Below are positions 42,170 to 51,233 of a stretch of DNA of 64,000 nucleotides, in pieces (the first letter of the stretch is position 1; each line of letters starts with the position of its first letter). The notes under the pieces are model-generated. The model ran no database searches, was not told the DNA's origin, and was given only the letters and a program-made list of their open reading frames with translations. The stretch covers positions 168,141 to 232,140 of the forward strand of contig MWEG01000023.1 in NCBI GenBank assembly GCA_002070945.1, given 5' to 3'. The DNA comes from Lentisphaerae bacterium ADurb.Bin082. GTDB taxonomy: Bacteria; Verrucomicrobiota; Lentisphaeria; Oligosphaerales; Oligosphaeraceae. Made by a program: the position numbers and the translations under genes.

Positions 42170-44464
42170 TCACTCCAGAATCAACTCAGTATAGCTGGTC
42201 TGGTTGTTGGGAGCGCAGTCAAGCAGGTAAGTCACTTCCGTGTTCTTGTTGTTATGGCTGTAATAGCGCAGCGCCGCAAAGCTGACATCCTTGGGCATCT
42301 CACCTTGAGCATAGCCCAGCGTCGTGAAGGGCACGACAGTCAGGCTGCTCCAGCCGTCAGCCGTAGTCTGCCGCTGCACAGTGAAATCGCCGTCCCAGCT
42401 GGCATTCTTGTTGCAGGCATCGTATAAATTCCCGTTGATGTCAAACGCAATCTGGTATGAAACCTTCTTGCCGTCCTGGAGGCCAGTCAGAAAAAACTCG
42501 AATTTGTCGCCGACAGGCCAGCGGTCGCGCGGCTGTCCGGCCGGCTTGGCATACGCCTTGTCCGGCTCAGAGTCAAAGCACTTCGCGCCGACGTAGAACG
42601 CGGCGCCGTCATGCAGAATCCGCACTGCCGTACGCTGCGTGGCGTCGCTGCCGTTAGTGCGGTGGAATCTATCCTCGGCTGCGGCGCGGCTCCAGTCGCC
42701 GGAAGCGAAGTCAGGTTCAAAGGCCGGCGTAGCCTGCGCCCGCGGCACACGATAGCGGACGACCTCCAGGTTCGCGGTCATGTCCTCGAAAACATTGCGC
42801 AAAGCGGCCAGCATCTTGCTGCCATTCGAATGCATCGGCTTGGCGGCGGCGCGCTCCAAAGCCGCCCGGCAGGCGTCGGTTTTCTTCGCCTTGATCACGC
42901 AGATCAGCCAGTTGCCGCGAGGCCGGTCGTTGTACGACGACATTCCCCCGACCTCTAGCCAAGAATCCTCAATGATCCGGTAAAACTCGCCGACGTCCTT
43001 GCCGCCCTCCCCGAACACGCGCGTCAGATAATCGTTGCGCATGGCCTGGACATCCTGGTACGGGTTCCAGGAGCCGTTCGCCATAATCCAGAAATACATG
43101 GCGTTGACGTCCCAGCTGCGCGAGTGGTCAGCACGCTCAGTGTCCTGGTCAGGATACAGCTCAGAATACGTGCGGTTGACGCCGAAGCTGTTCGCATAGC
43201 GCCAGTCAGCCAGGGCCACCGCGTCCATCGGCCGCGGAAACGCCCCGCACAAACCATAGTATTCGCGCCAGGTGAGCTGGTTCGTCACCTGCATCCAACC
43301 GGTGAAGCGGTTGTACGTGGCCTTGTTCTCAGGATGCGTAGTCGTGTACTTCGAATTCTTGTAAATCGGACAGTACGAAATGCTGATGTTCGACTCAATC
43401 GGACAACGCGGCGGAATCTCCGTGAAAAAATATCCAAAGGTGAGAATCAGCTTGCCGGGATAGTGCTTCTTGACATGAGCGGCGATCTGGTTGAGCCAGA
43501 GAAAGAACTGCGTTGACCGGAACGCCGGATCGTCTGCCTTGACCTCGGCGCCATCTGCCAGCGTCAATGGCTGGAGGCAATTCGGGCATTCGCAGAGGTT
43601 GTAGTTATCCTCGATCATAATCCGGTACGTGTCGTAATTTGGATTCTCCTTAATGCGGGTGTCGACTTCGTCAATGAACACCTTGAGCAGCTCGGGGTGG
43701 GTGAAGCAAAGCTGGGTTGAGCCGCTCGTCTCGCTAGGACGCAGCCGCTTGCCTTCGCGCAACGGATAGTACTCTGGGTGCGTGTCAAAATACTTCCTCT
43801 CCGGGATATATATGCCGACCAGGTTATGGCCGCCACCGTATTCGAGTATTGGCGCGTACTTGACCCGTTCCTCCCGGAAACGCATGCTGCCCGCGCTCCA
43901 GTTCGAGCCGTTCCGCACCTGCCATTCCTCGCTCGGAATATGATTGCCAGAACCCATCTGCCAGCCGCGCAGGACGTACACCGGGAGGTCAAGATAGTCT
44001 GCCTGAGTCAGCGCCAAATTCGGATTCGAGCTGTAAACCGTCCCAAACTCGGTGTTGGGGCGAGCCCAGATGATATCCGAATTGCGGTACAACAGCTTAA
44101 AGACGCCATTCAGCACGCCTTTCGGCTTCGCGGCAAGAAGCGTGACCGTGTCGCCGCTCGTCCGCACGGCATAGCCGTCCGCGCCGGCCATCTTGGCCAA
44201 ATCATCCTCAAAGCCAGCCGGGTTGACCGCCAGGACGACTTTCGGTCCAGCGCCGCCGGCCCCTGCATCGATCGGCAGCCGCGCTCCGGAAATTGCCTCT
44301 ACCCACCGCTGCAACTCCTCAGCCGCATACGCCACCGCCGGATGCGCGTCCGCCGCTATCACAATACGTGCCGCTGGCTGTCCGTCCTTCGCCAACGGAA
44401 ACGCCGCCTGCGCCGAAAGACAAGACAAACCAGCCATGACCACAACTGCCAAACGATTGACCAT
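42170..44464 (-). CDS. DUF4838 secreted glycosidase-like protein with CBM9-like C-terminus, 1
   Basis: A 764-aa exported protein (signal ends near SAQA). Residues ~30-140 resemble the alpha-glucuronidase-type N-terminal domain (AYAAEELQRWVEAISGARLP). Residues ~150-540 match DUF4838: FDTHPEYYPLREGKR, DNYNLCECPNCLQPL, FFLWLNQIAAHVKKHYPGKLI, then WRYANSFGVNRTYSELYPD. Residues ~590-764 look CBM9-like (FYVGAKCFDSEPDKAY, WPVGDKFEFFLTG). A barrel glycosidase related to GH67/GH20-like enzymes is the likely fold; substrate unknown. A LacI-type palindrome overlaps the -35 of its promoter 111 bp upstream. Confidence 0.75.
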   Translation of the reverse strand: MVNRLAVVVMAGLSCLSAQAAFPLAKDGQPAARIVIAADAHPAVAYAAEELQRWVEAISGARLPIDAGAGGAGPKVVLAVNPAGFEDDLAKMAGADGYAVRTSGDTVTLLAAKPKGVLNGVFKLLYRNSDIIWARPNTEFGTVYSSNPNLALTQADYLDLPVYVLRGWQMGSGNHIPSEEWQVRNGSNWSAGSMRFREERVKYAPILEYGGGHNLVGIYIPERKYFDTHPEYYPLREGKRLRPSETSGSTQLCFTHPELLKVFIDEVDTRIKENPNYDTYRIMIEDNYNLCECPNCLQPLTLADGAEVKADDPAFRSTQFFLWLNQIAAHVKKHYPGKLILTFGYFFTEIPPRCPIESNISISYCPIYKNSKYTTTHPENKATYNRFTGWMQVTNQLTWREYYGLCGAFPRPMDAVALADWRYANSFGVNRTYSELYPDQDTERADHSRSWDVNAMYFWIMANGSWNPYQDVQAMRNDYLTRVFGEGGKDVGEFYRIIEDSWLEVGGMSSYNDRPRGNWLICVIKAKKTDACRAALERAAAKPMHSNGSKMLAALRNVFEDMTANLEVVRYRVPRAQATPAFEPDFASGDWSRAAAEDRFHRTNGSDATQRTAVRILHDGAAFYVGAKCFDSEPDKAYAKPAGQPRDRWPVGDKFEFFLTGLQDGKKVSYQIAFDINGNLYDACNKNASWDGDFTVQRQTTADGWSSLTVVPFTTLGYAQGEMPKDVSFAALRYYSHNNKNTEVTYLLDCAPNNQTSYTELILE

Positions 44465-44559
44465 AACAATTCAGCTCCCTATAGTGAAAAATCACCTAAA
44501 ACAAGGCTTAGGAAAAATTACGGATTGAATGCCAGGGACGAAAACAAGAACACCAAAGT

Positions 44560-44588
44560 ACTATAGCAATTCGCTTACACCGGTGCAA
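44560..44588 (-). promoter_or_regulatory. Promoter of DUF4838-CRTAC1 operon with LacI-type operator
   Basis: On the minus strand TTGCAC (44588-44583), 17 bp, TATAGT (44565-44560). The palindrome TTGCACCGGTGTAA (44588-44575) covers the -35 hexamer, ideal for repression. It differs in one base from the site at 46861. Confidence 0.62.
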
Positions 44589-44686
44589 ATGGCGGATGGG
44601 ACATTTTGCGCGTTATTGGCAATCGGGCGCCGATACTCGGAGTTCCAGCAAACTGCGGTGCCAGGTGCCCCGAGGCAAGGCGATTT

Positions 44687-44797
44687 TAGTGGACAGTGGA
44701 CAATGGACGTTAGTGGACTTTTATGGACGTTAGTAGACGATGGACTGTGGACATTAGTGGCAGTGGACATGGACGGAAATGGACTTTCGTGGACGAC
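44687..44797. repeat. GTCCACT array 2 (reverse)
   Basis: AGTGGAC/ATGGAC units spaced by 2-6 bases, about 12 copies, the reverse complement of the unit at 29607-29727. It lies between lacI and the DUF4838 promoter. Confidence 0.8.
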
Positions 44798-44802
44798 GTC
44801 TG

Positions 44803-44918
44803 CCGTAATTTTCGTGCTTTGAGCGTTTCTGCAGCTATGGGTTTCCCCGTACAAACAACACTCTGAAAAAATCTGCGTCATCTGCGTCATCTGCGGATAA
44901 AACAACAATTTCTCTGGT
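44803..44918 (-). repeat. Dispersed CCGCAGAT element, copy C
   Basis: On the minus strand: GAGAAATTGTTGTTTTATCC, GCAGATGACGCAGATGACGCAGA-type core, T-run, TACGGGGAAACCCATAGC and GAAACGCTCAAAGCACGAAA. It has the same block order as copies A and D, with the opposite orientation in the window. Confidence 0.75.
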
Positions 44919-44919
44919 T

Positions 44920-45912
44920 TTACGCTTCTAACGGCGGCGACGCGACCGAGGCGCGTTCGATCAGCGGCATAGTATAGTGCCGTTTTTGCTGTGGCAGGGA
45001 CGGCGTCTCAATGCGCCGGATGACTGTTTCCGCCAGCAGATTGGCTGCCAAGTCAAAGCGCTGGTCAAACGTAGTCAGCGGCGGCAGGCAGAAGGCCGCC
45101 TCGCGCAAATTGTCATAGCTGAGAACAGACAGGTCATCGGGTACGCGTTTGCCGACTTCATGCGCGGTCAGAATCACGCCCATCGCGAGGTGGTCGCTGT
45201 GCGTGATTACGGCTGTCGGCCGGGTCGGCTGGCTGAGAATTTCGCGGATTCGGTCGAAGTTGGCCTCTAAGACGTTGCTGGCGGGAATCATCCAGGTAGG
45301 ATTGACGGCGACTCCAACTTCGGTCATCGCTTGCTTCAGGGCCTGATAGCGAACGTCCTCGAAAAAACCCATAAAGGCCATGCGGCGATGACCGCGTTCA
45401 TACAGATAGCGGACAGCCTGAACCGCATATTCCTTCTTGTCGGGATACACGCAATCCATGAGCCGCCGCTCATTGCCGTAGGTGACGATCGGAATGCCCT
45501 CCTCGGCCAGCGATTCATCATACTCGCAGGTGATGATTCCGTCCACCCCGTACTGGCGCATGCGGTCAAACGCATGCCGGAAAGCGCTGCGCGCGTCCAA
45601 GTGCGTCGGCCAGTAGGAAAACAACCCGTAGTAGCCATGCTGCGCCAGGATCGCATCCAAGCGGATGACTAGCTCATGGTAAAAACTGCCGACCGCAGGG
45701 AACATCACTCCGATAGTGAAGCTGCGTCGCGTACTCAAGCTCCGCGCCGCAAGATTCGGCTGGTAGCCCAGTTCCCGAGCTGCTGCCAAAACCTGTTTCC
45801 GGGTAGCCGCCGCAGCCCTGCATCTCTCTGGCGAACGCAGCACTTGCGCCACGGTGCTCTTCGAAAAGCCGCAATGGTCAGCAATATCCTGCAATGTGAC
45901 TGAACGGCGCAT
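44920..45912 (-). CDS. LacI-family transcriptional regulator
   Basis: A 330-aa regulator. The N-terminal helix-turn-helix is classic: VTLQDIADHCGFSKSTVAQVL (5-25), then the hinge region ELGYQPNLAARSLSTRR. The effector domain has IGVMFPAVGSFYHELV, GIITCEYDESLAEEGIPIVT, GHRRMAFMGFFEDVRYQ and PTAVITHSDHLAMGVI. It should bind a sugar and release DNA. Two close 14-bp palindromes (TTGCACCGGTGCAA type) lie on promoters either side of it, over the DUF4838 operon and the pseudopilin gene. I infer that it controls both. Confidence 0.92.
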   Translation of the reverse strand: MRRSVTLQDIADHCGFSKSTVAQVLRSPERCRAAAATRKQVLAAARELGYQPNLAARSLSTRRSFTIGVMFPAVGSFYHELVIRLDAILAQHGYYGLFSYWPTHLDARSAFRHAFDRMRQYGVDGIITCEYDESLAEEGIPIVTYGNERRLMDCVYPDKKEYAVQAVRYLYERGHRRMAFMGFFEDVRYQALKQAMTEVGVAVNPTWMIPASNVLEANFDRIREILSQPTRPTAVITHSDHLAMGVILTAHEVGKRVPDDLSVLSYDNLREAAFCLPPLTTFDQRFDLAANLLAETVIRRIETPSLPQQKRHYTMPLIERASVASPPLEA

Positions 45913-46030
45913 GGCCCCTTTTCCATCTGCAGAACTTCATAGTCAGGGGCGCTCTTTGCCGCCCGCCTCGGCTAACGCCGACACGATGACACCGCTGTCG
46001 CAACAACAACCCGGCTCGATGACAAAACCA

Positions 46031-46795
46031 TCACCGGTCGCTCAACTGGGTTGAACCCTCAGCATCCCAGACATTCTCCCGACCCGAGGAGGTGAACACC
46101 GTGACTTTGTTGACCGTGGAGACGTGGCCGTCCAAGTATGCGTTGTTGCGACCGCCCGGATGCGCCGCATTGGCGCGCACCGAGGCTCTGATCGGATCAT
46201 CCAACTCCTTGTTATAAAGGATGCTGCTGATCAGGCCATTGTAGTAGTAGCGCCAATTGTCAGCAAACGTGGTGATCGAACTCGGGTTGTTCGCCCTAGC
46301 CAAATGCCCAAGATTCGTCCCGACGGGCGGCCTGGTGACTGGCTGCAAGCCGCCATCCGGACGGTTGTTGATGTAGCGGTTATAGCCATAGCTGACGAAC
46401 ACCGGCTGGTTATGGTACAGTGCTAACTCATTCGGGACGTGCGAAGGGCAGTTGAGAGAAGAGTAAAACGGCGCCAGTAACGTCTTCCCCGCCATCCATG
46501 GCAGCATCTGGTAGCCTTCGTTCAGGGCCCGAGCATAGTAAAGCCACTCGTACCAGCGCACTCGGTTGCCGCCGCCCAACGAGCGATGATACAGCTCTTG
46601 CGGAAAAATGAAATCCTCGTTCTCGGCCTCGTAAAAATGACCGTGCATGGCCAGCGTCTTCAAATTGTTCACGCAGGAAATCTGCCGCGCCTTCTCACGC
46701 GCCTTGCTCAACGCAGGCAACAGCATCGCCGCCAAAATCGCAATAATTGCGATCACGACCAACAACTCAATCAACGTGAAATGGATTACGCGCAT
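46031..46795 (-). CDS. Type II secretion/pseudopilin-like protein (H-x9-DGH type), 3
   Basis: A 254-aa protein, third of its kind here. I take the ATG with GGAGGTG just upstream rather than one four codons earlier. The leader [17 protein letters not shown] and [12 protein letters not shown] are standard; the end has [17 protein letters not shown]. Its promoter has a perfect LacI-type palindrome right after the -10 box, so it appears co-regulated with the DUF4838 operon. A filament-like surface protein produced together with one glycan-degrading set is a sensible inference. Confidence 0.82.
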   Translation of the reverse strand: MRVIHFTLIELLVVIAIIAILAAMLLPALSKAREKARQISCVNNLKTLAMHGHFYEAENEDFIFPQELYHRSLGGGNRVRWYEWLYYARALNEGYQMLPWMAGKTLLAPFYSSLNCPSHVPNELALYHNQPVFVSYGYNRYINNRPDGGLQPVTRPPVGTNLGHLARANNPSSITTFADNWRYYYNGLISSILYNKELDDPIRASVRANAAHPGGRNNAYLDGHVSTVNKVTVFTSSGRENVWDAEGSTQLSDR

Positions 46796-46860
46796 TTTCA
46801 CCTCCACTGCTCACGCACTAGACACACCTAAAACGCAGAAAATCACCAGCAAGACCAGCC

Positions 46861-46911
46861 TTGCACCGGTGCAACTGAGTATATTATAGTTGATTGATTG
46901 AAGCAACGCAA
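46861..46911 (-). promoter_or_regulatory. Pseudopilin promoter with perfect LacI-type operator
   Basis: Minus strand: TTGCGT (46911-46906), 17 bp, TATAAT (46888-46883), then eight bases to TTGCACCGGTGCAA (46874-46861), a perfect 14-bp palindrome at the expected transcription start. The start codon is 66 bp further on. Confidence 0.7.
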
Positions 46912-46951
46912 GTGAAAGTTAGAAATTTATTACGGCAAAACTCGCTTTAGT

Positions 46952-46993
46952 GGACAAGCGGCGAGGAGTCACTGTCCACATTGTCCACAGGGG
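46952..46993. repeat. Degenerate GTCCAC units
   Basis: TAGTGGACAAG and CACTGTCCACATTGTCCACAG form a short, two-sided relic of the GTCCACT family. Confidence 0.4.
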
Positions 46994-47036
46994 ACTCAGA
47001 GCCGTCAGGGCTACATACGACAGGCTGAAGCATGGT

Positions 47037-47084
47037 CTACGTACCTGCCAGCAACTCAATCAAGGTGAATGGAATGCTCCGCAG
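47037..47084 (-). pseudogene. Relic of a pseudopilin gene start
   Basis: The minus strand reads LRSIPFTLIELLAGT and a stop, with AGAGGT upstream and no ATG. FTLIELL is the prepilin cleavage motif, and the DNA CAACTCAATCAAGGT is shared with the intact pseudopilin genes at 32263 and 33195. It is a truncated copy of that gene family. Confidence 0.6.
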
Positions 47085-47339
47085 GTGACCTCTGCTTCCA
47101 GCCAATTATCTATAATTGCTGGACGGCACGGCACCCGGACGTCTCCACATGTTTATGTTATAGATAGCCAGGTGTCAAAATGCAAGCGACGACAATTTTT
47201 TCGTTCGCCACCCGCTGCTGGGCCGCCGGCTACGTCTGTCTTTCCGCTGCGGTCTGCGGCACGGCAAGGACAGGTTCTGGGCGCCCGAATGCAGCCCGAA
47301 TAAAATGTCGATACCCAGGGCCAAAAATCACATCAGCGT

Positions 47340-48362
47340 TCACTGACTTTTCCCCGGCCAAACAAACTTCATAATAATTTCTTGGCTTTTCCTGAGGATA
47401 TAGCAACCTGGTAAAATCAACAATATGGTGCCTAGCCAGTAAACGTTCCGGTTCTCAACAGTGCCTCTTGCCAGAACATAATTATCAAGAACATTAAAAA
47501 AGAAAATATGTAACAAATATATCTCAAAGGAATATCCTCCAACAACGGTTAATATTTTCGCAAGTATCCGAGCCGATTTGACAAATGACAAAAAATGAAA
47601 CAGAGCTGAAATCGCCAGGCACATCCCTGGCGTGATCAAGATAAAGGGATACCACCACAATCCGCACGACCACATATAGTTAGGAAATCGGCCTGTAAAA
47701 TATTTCAGGATGAGTAGCCCACTAATCAGGCTGATCGCGGAGACAATGATCATCATTTTAGAGAGACAAACCTCACTTTGCCCCAATTTGGCACAGTACA
47801 TCCCAATAAAAAAAATGGGTATCCGAGTGGCGATTATAATATATGAATCAGAATGCCAAAAAGGGAATGAAAGTAAAATCAAAAAGAAAGTCGAAAGCAA
47901 AAAAGTTTTCCAGGAATTTATTCTTGCGACAATGGCTTTCATGCTAGGCGCCAGGATATATAATATCAGCAACACACTAAGGTACCAATTAAATCCATTG
48001 CCACGGTTAGTAAGGTCCTGTATGCAAAATAGATTTCCCAAAATAGCAGGCCAGGGAATCCCACGGGTGAAAATAACATATATAGTCCATGGGATAAGCA
48101 CACACCAATAAGTCGGAATTATCCTGAACAATCGCCTTCTGAAGAATCTTACAATATCATCATCCTTGCTCAAGGAATAGTAGCACCCTATGCCAGAGGC
48201 AAACAGGCAAATATCTACGCCGCCATAGCCTAAATTCTTCAAGCTCATAAGGATTGAGCTCGGGACACTGATTTTGGAATGGAAAAAAACTATCCATAGA
48301 ATAGCTATCCCCAGCCAGATGTCACGATAATCAAAGCTTTTCGCTATTTTCATGGATGACAT
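47340..48362 (-). CDS. Acyltransferase-3 family membrane protein
   Basis: A 340-aa polytopic protein starting at the ATG with GGGAG about six bases upstream (MSSMKIAKSFDYRD). The first helix contains WLGIAILWIVFFHS, where the family's conserved His sits, then FRRRLFRIIPTYW (the R-R-hydrophobic loop) and several more membrane helices. Such enzymes O-acetylate polysaccharides or other surface glycans. The DNA is clearly more AT-rich than its neighbours, which suggests recent acquisition. It stands alone with no glycan operon touching it. Confidence 0.85.
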   Translation of the reverse strand: MSSMKIAKSFDYRDIWLGIAILWIVFFHSKISVPSSILMSLKNLGYGGVDICLFASGIGCYYSLSKDDDIVRFFRRRLFRIIPTYWCVLIPWTIYVIFTRGIPWPAILGNLFCIQDLTNRGNGFNWYLSVLLILYILAPSMKAIVARINSWKTFLLSTFFLILLSFPFWHSDSYIIIATRIPIFFIGMYCAKLGQSEVCLSKMMIIVSAISLISGLLILKYFTGRFPNYMWSCGLWWYPFILITPGMCLAISALFHFLSFVKSARILAKILTVVGGYSFEIYLLHIFFFNVLDNYVLARGTVENRNVYWLGTILLILPGCYILRKSQEIIMKFVWPGKSQ

Positions 48363-48723
48363 ATCACGCTCCCGGCCAATGCGAGCGGAACAAAAGTGGC
48401 GGAAATTCCGAGTCCAGCCCAGCGTCAAAAGACGGCTTTGCAAAAAGCCAACGCCCAAAAAAATCGCCCGTCAAAGACGTAACAACGAATATAGCAGGTG
48501 TAAATTGCCGGTTGGACAGCGGTTGCATGCCCTTGGAGAAACGACAGACGCAACGTCAAAATTTTTCAGGATGGACTCTTTCGACCGCAAAGCCCCCCCA
48601 TAGGGCACGCCTTTCGCTCTCCTGCGAACTTCCCCAGCTGATTGACCTGCGGTTCAAGGGCTGTTGGCGCCATTCCGGTCATCCGCGTCCAGCAGCCCAC
48701 CACCTCTGTGCTGACTCAGCGCC
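48363..48723. other. Intergenic region without clear features
   Basis: This 361-bp gap lies between the acyltransferase start and the end of the acyl-CoA ligase gene. Short open frames here lack ribosome sites and similarity to anything I know; I see no gene or strong hairpin. Confidence 0.5.
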
Positions 48724-50385
48724 TCATTTCATCGCTTCCGGCTCGGGTATCCCCAGCAGTTTCCGGGCCTGCTCCCGAAGCTTGAACTTCTGGATTTTGC
48801 CGCTCGCCGTCTGCGGGAACTCCTTCACCAGGAAGAAATGCTTAGGCGTCTTGTAGTAGGCGATCTTGTCGCTGCAAAAATCGCGGAGGTCTTCTGGCGT
48901 CACTTCGACGTCGTCATGCAGGATGACAAAGGCACCGACGATTTCGCCGTATTTCTCATCCGGAATACCCACCACCTCGACGTCCCGGATACCTGGATGG
49001 GTGCGCAGGAATTCCTCGACTTCGCGCGGGTAGATATTCTCCCCGCCTCGGATGATCATGTCCTTCAGGCGGCCTGTAATCCGGTAGTAGCCGTCCTCGT
49101 CAACAGTGGCGACATCGCCGCTGTGCAGCCAGCCGTCGGCATCCACCACCTTGGCCGTTTCTTCTGGCATCTTGTAGTAGCCCTTCATCACATTATAGCC
49201 GCGGCAGCATAGCTCGCCATGCGTATTGGGCGGAACGATTTCGCCTGTCTCCGGGTCGATGATCTTGATTTCGATATGCGGCTGCCCAGTGCCGATGGTC
49301 GACACGCGGCGCTCAAGAGTTTCATCCGTGCCGCTCATGATATACACTGGCGATGCCTCAGTCAGGCCATACGGAATCGTGATTTCCGGCATGTGCATCT
49401 TCTCAATCACCTGGCTCATCACCGCGACTGGGCACAGGGAGCCAGACATGATGCCGGTGCGCAGGCTGCTGAAGTCGAACATGTCGAACATCGGATGGTT
49501 GAGCATCGCGATATACATAGTTGGAACGCCGTAGAGCGCCGTGGCTCGGGATTTCTGCACCGACGCCATCACCACGAGCGGATCGAACTGCTCCACCATC
49601 ACCGCTGTCGCACCATGCGTCACAATCGCCATAATGCCCAAGACACAGCCAAAGCAATGAAACAGCGGCACAGGCACGCAAACCCGGTCGTTCTTGGTCA
49701 ATTTCTGTCGCTCACCGATGTAATAGCCGTTGTTGAGGATATTGCGATGGGTCAGCATGACCCCCTTGGGAAAGCCCGTCGTCCCAGAAGTGTACTGCAT
49801 GTTGATGACGTCATGGCGGTCATGGCCGGACTTGGCTATGGCCAGCTCTTCGTCGCTCAAGGTCTCCCCAAGCGCAAACAGCTCCATGCTCGTGTACATC
49901 CCGCGCTGCTTCTCCTGGCCCAGATAAATCACGTTCTTCAAAAACGGAAAACGGGCGCTCTTAACATGGCCGCGCGGATGCTGCCGCAGCTCGGGGACGA
50001 GTTCATGCACCACGTCGACGTAATTGACGTCGCGCAGACCGTCGACGATCGCCAGCGTATGCATGTCCGACTGCTTAACTACGTATTCCAGCTCGTGCGA
50101 CTTGTAGTTGGTGTTGATGGTCACCAGGACTGCGCCGATTTTCGCGGTCGCGAACATCAGGGTCAGCCATTCCGGGATATTTCGCGCCCAGACGCCGACA
50201 TGGTCGCCCTTGCGGACGCCAATCGCCAGCAGACCCTTGGCAAACAAGTCTGTACGCTCATCAAACTCCGCGTAGCTCCAGCACAAATCGCGATCCGGAT
50301 ACATGATAAACGGATGGTCAGGATGCGCCTTGACCTGGTCCGCGTAAAAATCGCCTATCGTCTTTTCGGTAAATAATTCGCTCAT
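48724..50385 (-). CDS. Acyl-CoA synthetase (AMP-forming, FadD-like)
   Basis: A 553-aa ANL-superfamily ligase with [16 protein letters not shown] (P-loop), [43 protein letters not shown] and [13 protein letters not shown] with the catalytic Lys. It activates a fatty or carboxylic acid to its CoA thioester in the cytoplasm. The ATG at 50385 is 11 bases past AAGGAGG; a TTG six bases earlier has tighter spacing and is possible. It is directly downstream of an XRE-cupin regulator, a pairing found in many anaerobes. Confidence 0.88.
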   Translation of the reverse strand: MSELFTEKTIGDFYADQVKAHPDHPFIMYPDRDLCWSYAEFDERTDLFAKGLLAIGVRKGDHVGVWARNIPEWLTLMFATAKIGAVLVTINTNYKSHELEYVVKQSDMHTLAIVDGLRDVNYVDVVHELVPELRQHPRGHVKSARFPFLKNVIYLGQEKQRGMYTSMELFALGETLSDEELAIAKSGHDRHDVINMQYTSGTTGFPKGVMLTHRNILNNGYYIGERQKLTKNDRVCVPVPLFHCFGCVLGIMAIVTHGATAVMVEQFDPLVVMASVQKSRATALYGVPTMYIAMLNHPMFDMFDFSSLRTGIMSGSLCPVAVMSQVIEKMHMPEITIPYGLTEASPVYIMSGTDETLERRVSTIGTGQPHIEIKIIDPETGEIVPPNTHGELCCRGYNVMKGYYKMPEETAKVVDADGWLHSGDVATVDEDGYYRITGRLKDMIIRGGENIYPREVEEFLRTHPGIRDVEVVGIPDEKYGEIVGAFVILHDDVEVTPEDLRDFCSDKIAYYKTPKHFFLVKEFPQTASGKIQKFKLREQARKLLGIPEPEAMK

Positions 50386-50474
50386 CGCCAAACAATCCTC
50401 CTTAACGCGGCACCCTGGATGGGGCGTCGTACGCAGCTGCGGGTTCGGAATCTACACGCCAGCGTCGTCCTTGG

Positions 50475-51047
50475 TTAATGCGGAGTATAGACGACGGCGA
50501 GAATCCGGGCGTCCTGCCCGCCGGTCGCATGCACATGGTGCGGGACGATCGAATCATAATAGATGCTGTCGCCGGCCGCCAGCTGGTACTTTTCCCGGCC
50601 GTACACGATCTCGAGCTTGCCCTTCAGGACATAGATAAATTCTTCGCCCTCGTGACTCGACAGCTCGTGCCGATCATCTTTCGCATCGTGCACGTCAATG
50701 ATGAACGGCTCCATGTTCCGATCGCGCTTGTTAGCGGCCAGGGCGTGGAAATCAAGGCTCTGTCGGTCAGTGCCGCCGGCAAAACGCACCGCCTCAATGC
50801 CTTCGCCGCTGCCGCGGGTGACGACCGGATCGCACAAATCACTGTCGTCCAGAAAAGTCCCCAGGCGAACCCCCAGCCCACGCGCCAGCTTCAAAAGCGG
50901 TGTCAGCGACGTGGTGACGCCGCCCTCTTCAATTTTCCTGATCTGTTCCAGGCTCATCCCGCATCGCTCGCTGAGTTCCTCCTGGCTGACTCCACGCATC
51001 TCGCGCAAGCTCTTAATCTTGGCGCCGACTTCGTTATTGGCTGGCAT
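50475..51047 (-). CDS. XRE-cupin transcriptional regulator
   Basis: A 190-aa regulator. Residues 8-65 form an XRE helix-turn-helix (GAKIKSLREMRGVSQEELSE, RCGMSLEQIRKIEEG). Residues 85-190 are a cupin small-molecule domain (SSHEGEEFIYVLKGKLEIVYG, LAAGDSIYYDSIVPHHVHA). I start at MPANNEVGAK because GAGGAAG lies before it and the longer frame adds an unrelated stretch. It probably senses an organic acid and controls the acyl-CoA ligase 89 bp downstream. Confidence 0.88.
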   Translation of the reverse strand: MPANNEVGAKIKSLREMRGVSQEELSERCGMSLEQIRKIEEGGVTTSLTPLLKLARGLGVRLGTFLDDSDLCDPVVTRGSGEGIEAVRFAGGTDRQSLDFHALAANKRDRNMEPFIIDVHDAKDDRHELSSHEGEEFIYVLKGKLEIVYGREKYQLAAGDSIYYDSIVPHHVHATGGQDARILAVVYTPH

Positions 51048-51233
51048 CGTATTTTCTTCCTCAATCCATGATGAACGCTGAGCCGGAACTCCCGGCCATG
51101 AGTAAAATATATAATATAAGGCCATCCGGCTGAAAAAAACAGCGACGACGCATTCTATGGGGAAAAGGGCAAGGGTAAGCGGTCACTCCTATGAAACCTA
51201 CAACTGTGGGATTCACGCAGGCACGGCGCGCCT

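Larger units (their letters stand above)
44465..44919. other. Intergenic region: LacI-site promoter, GTCCACT array and dispersed element
   Basis: This 455-bp gap contains, from the DUF4838 side, a promoter with a LacI-type palindrome (44560-44588), GTCCACT array 2 (44687-44797) and the dispersed element copy C (44803-44918), which ends at the lacI stop. No gene is seen. Confidence 0.7.
46796..47339. other. Intergenic region with promoter, repeats and a pilin remnant
   Basis: This 544-bp gap has the pseudopilin promoter/operator (46861-46911), a few GTCCAC units (46952-46993), the decayed pilin leader (47037-47084) and about 250 bp in which I see nothing. Confidence 0.6.

Noticed and set aside
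48352..48603. Short plus-strand frames near the acyltransferase start
   Set aside because: No ribosome site, no similarity, and they overlap the start region of the minus-strand gene.
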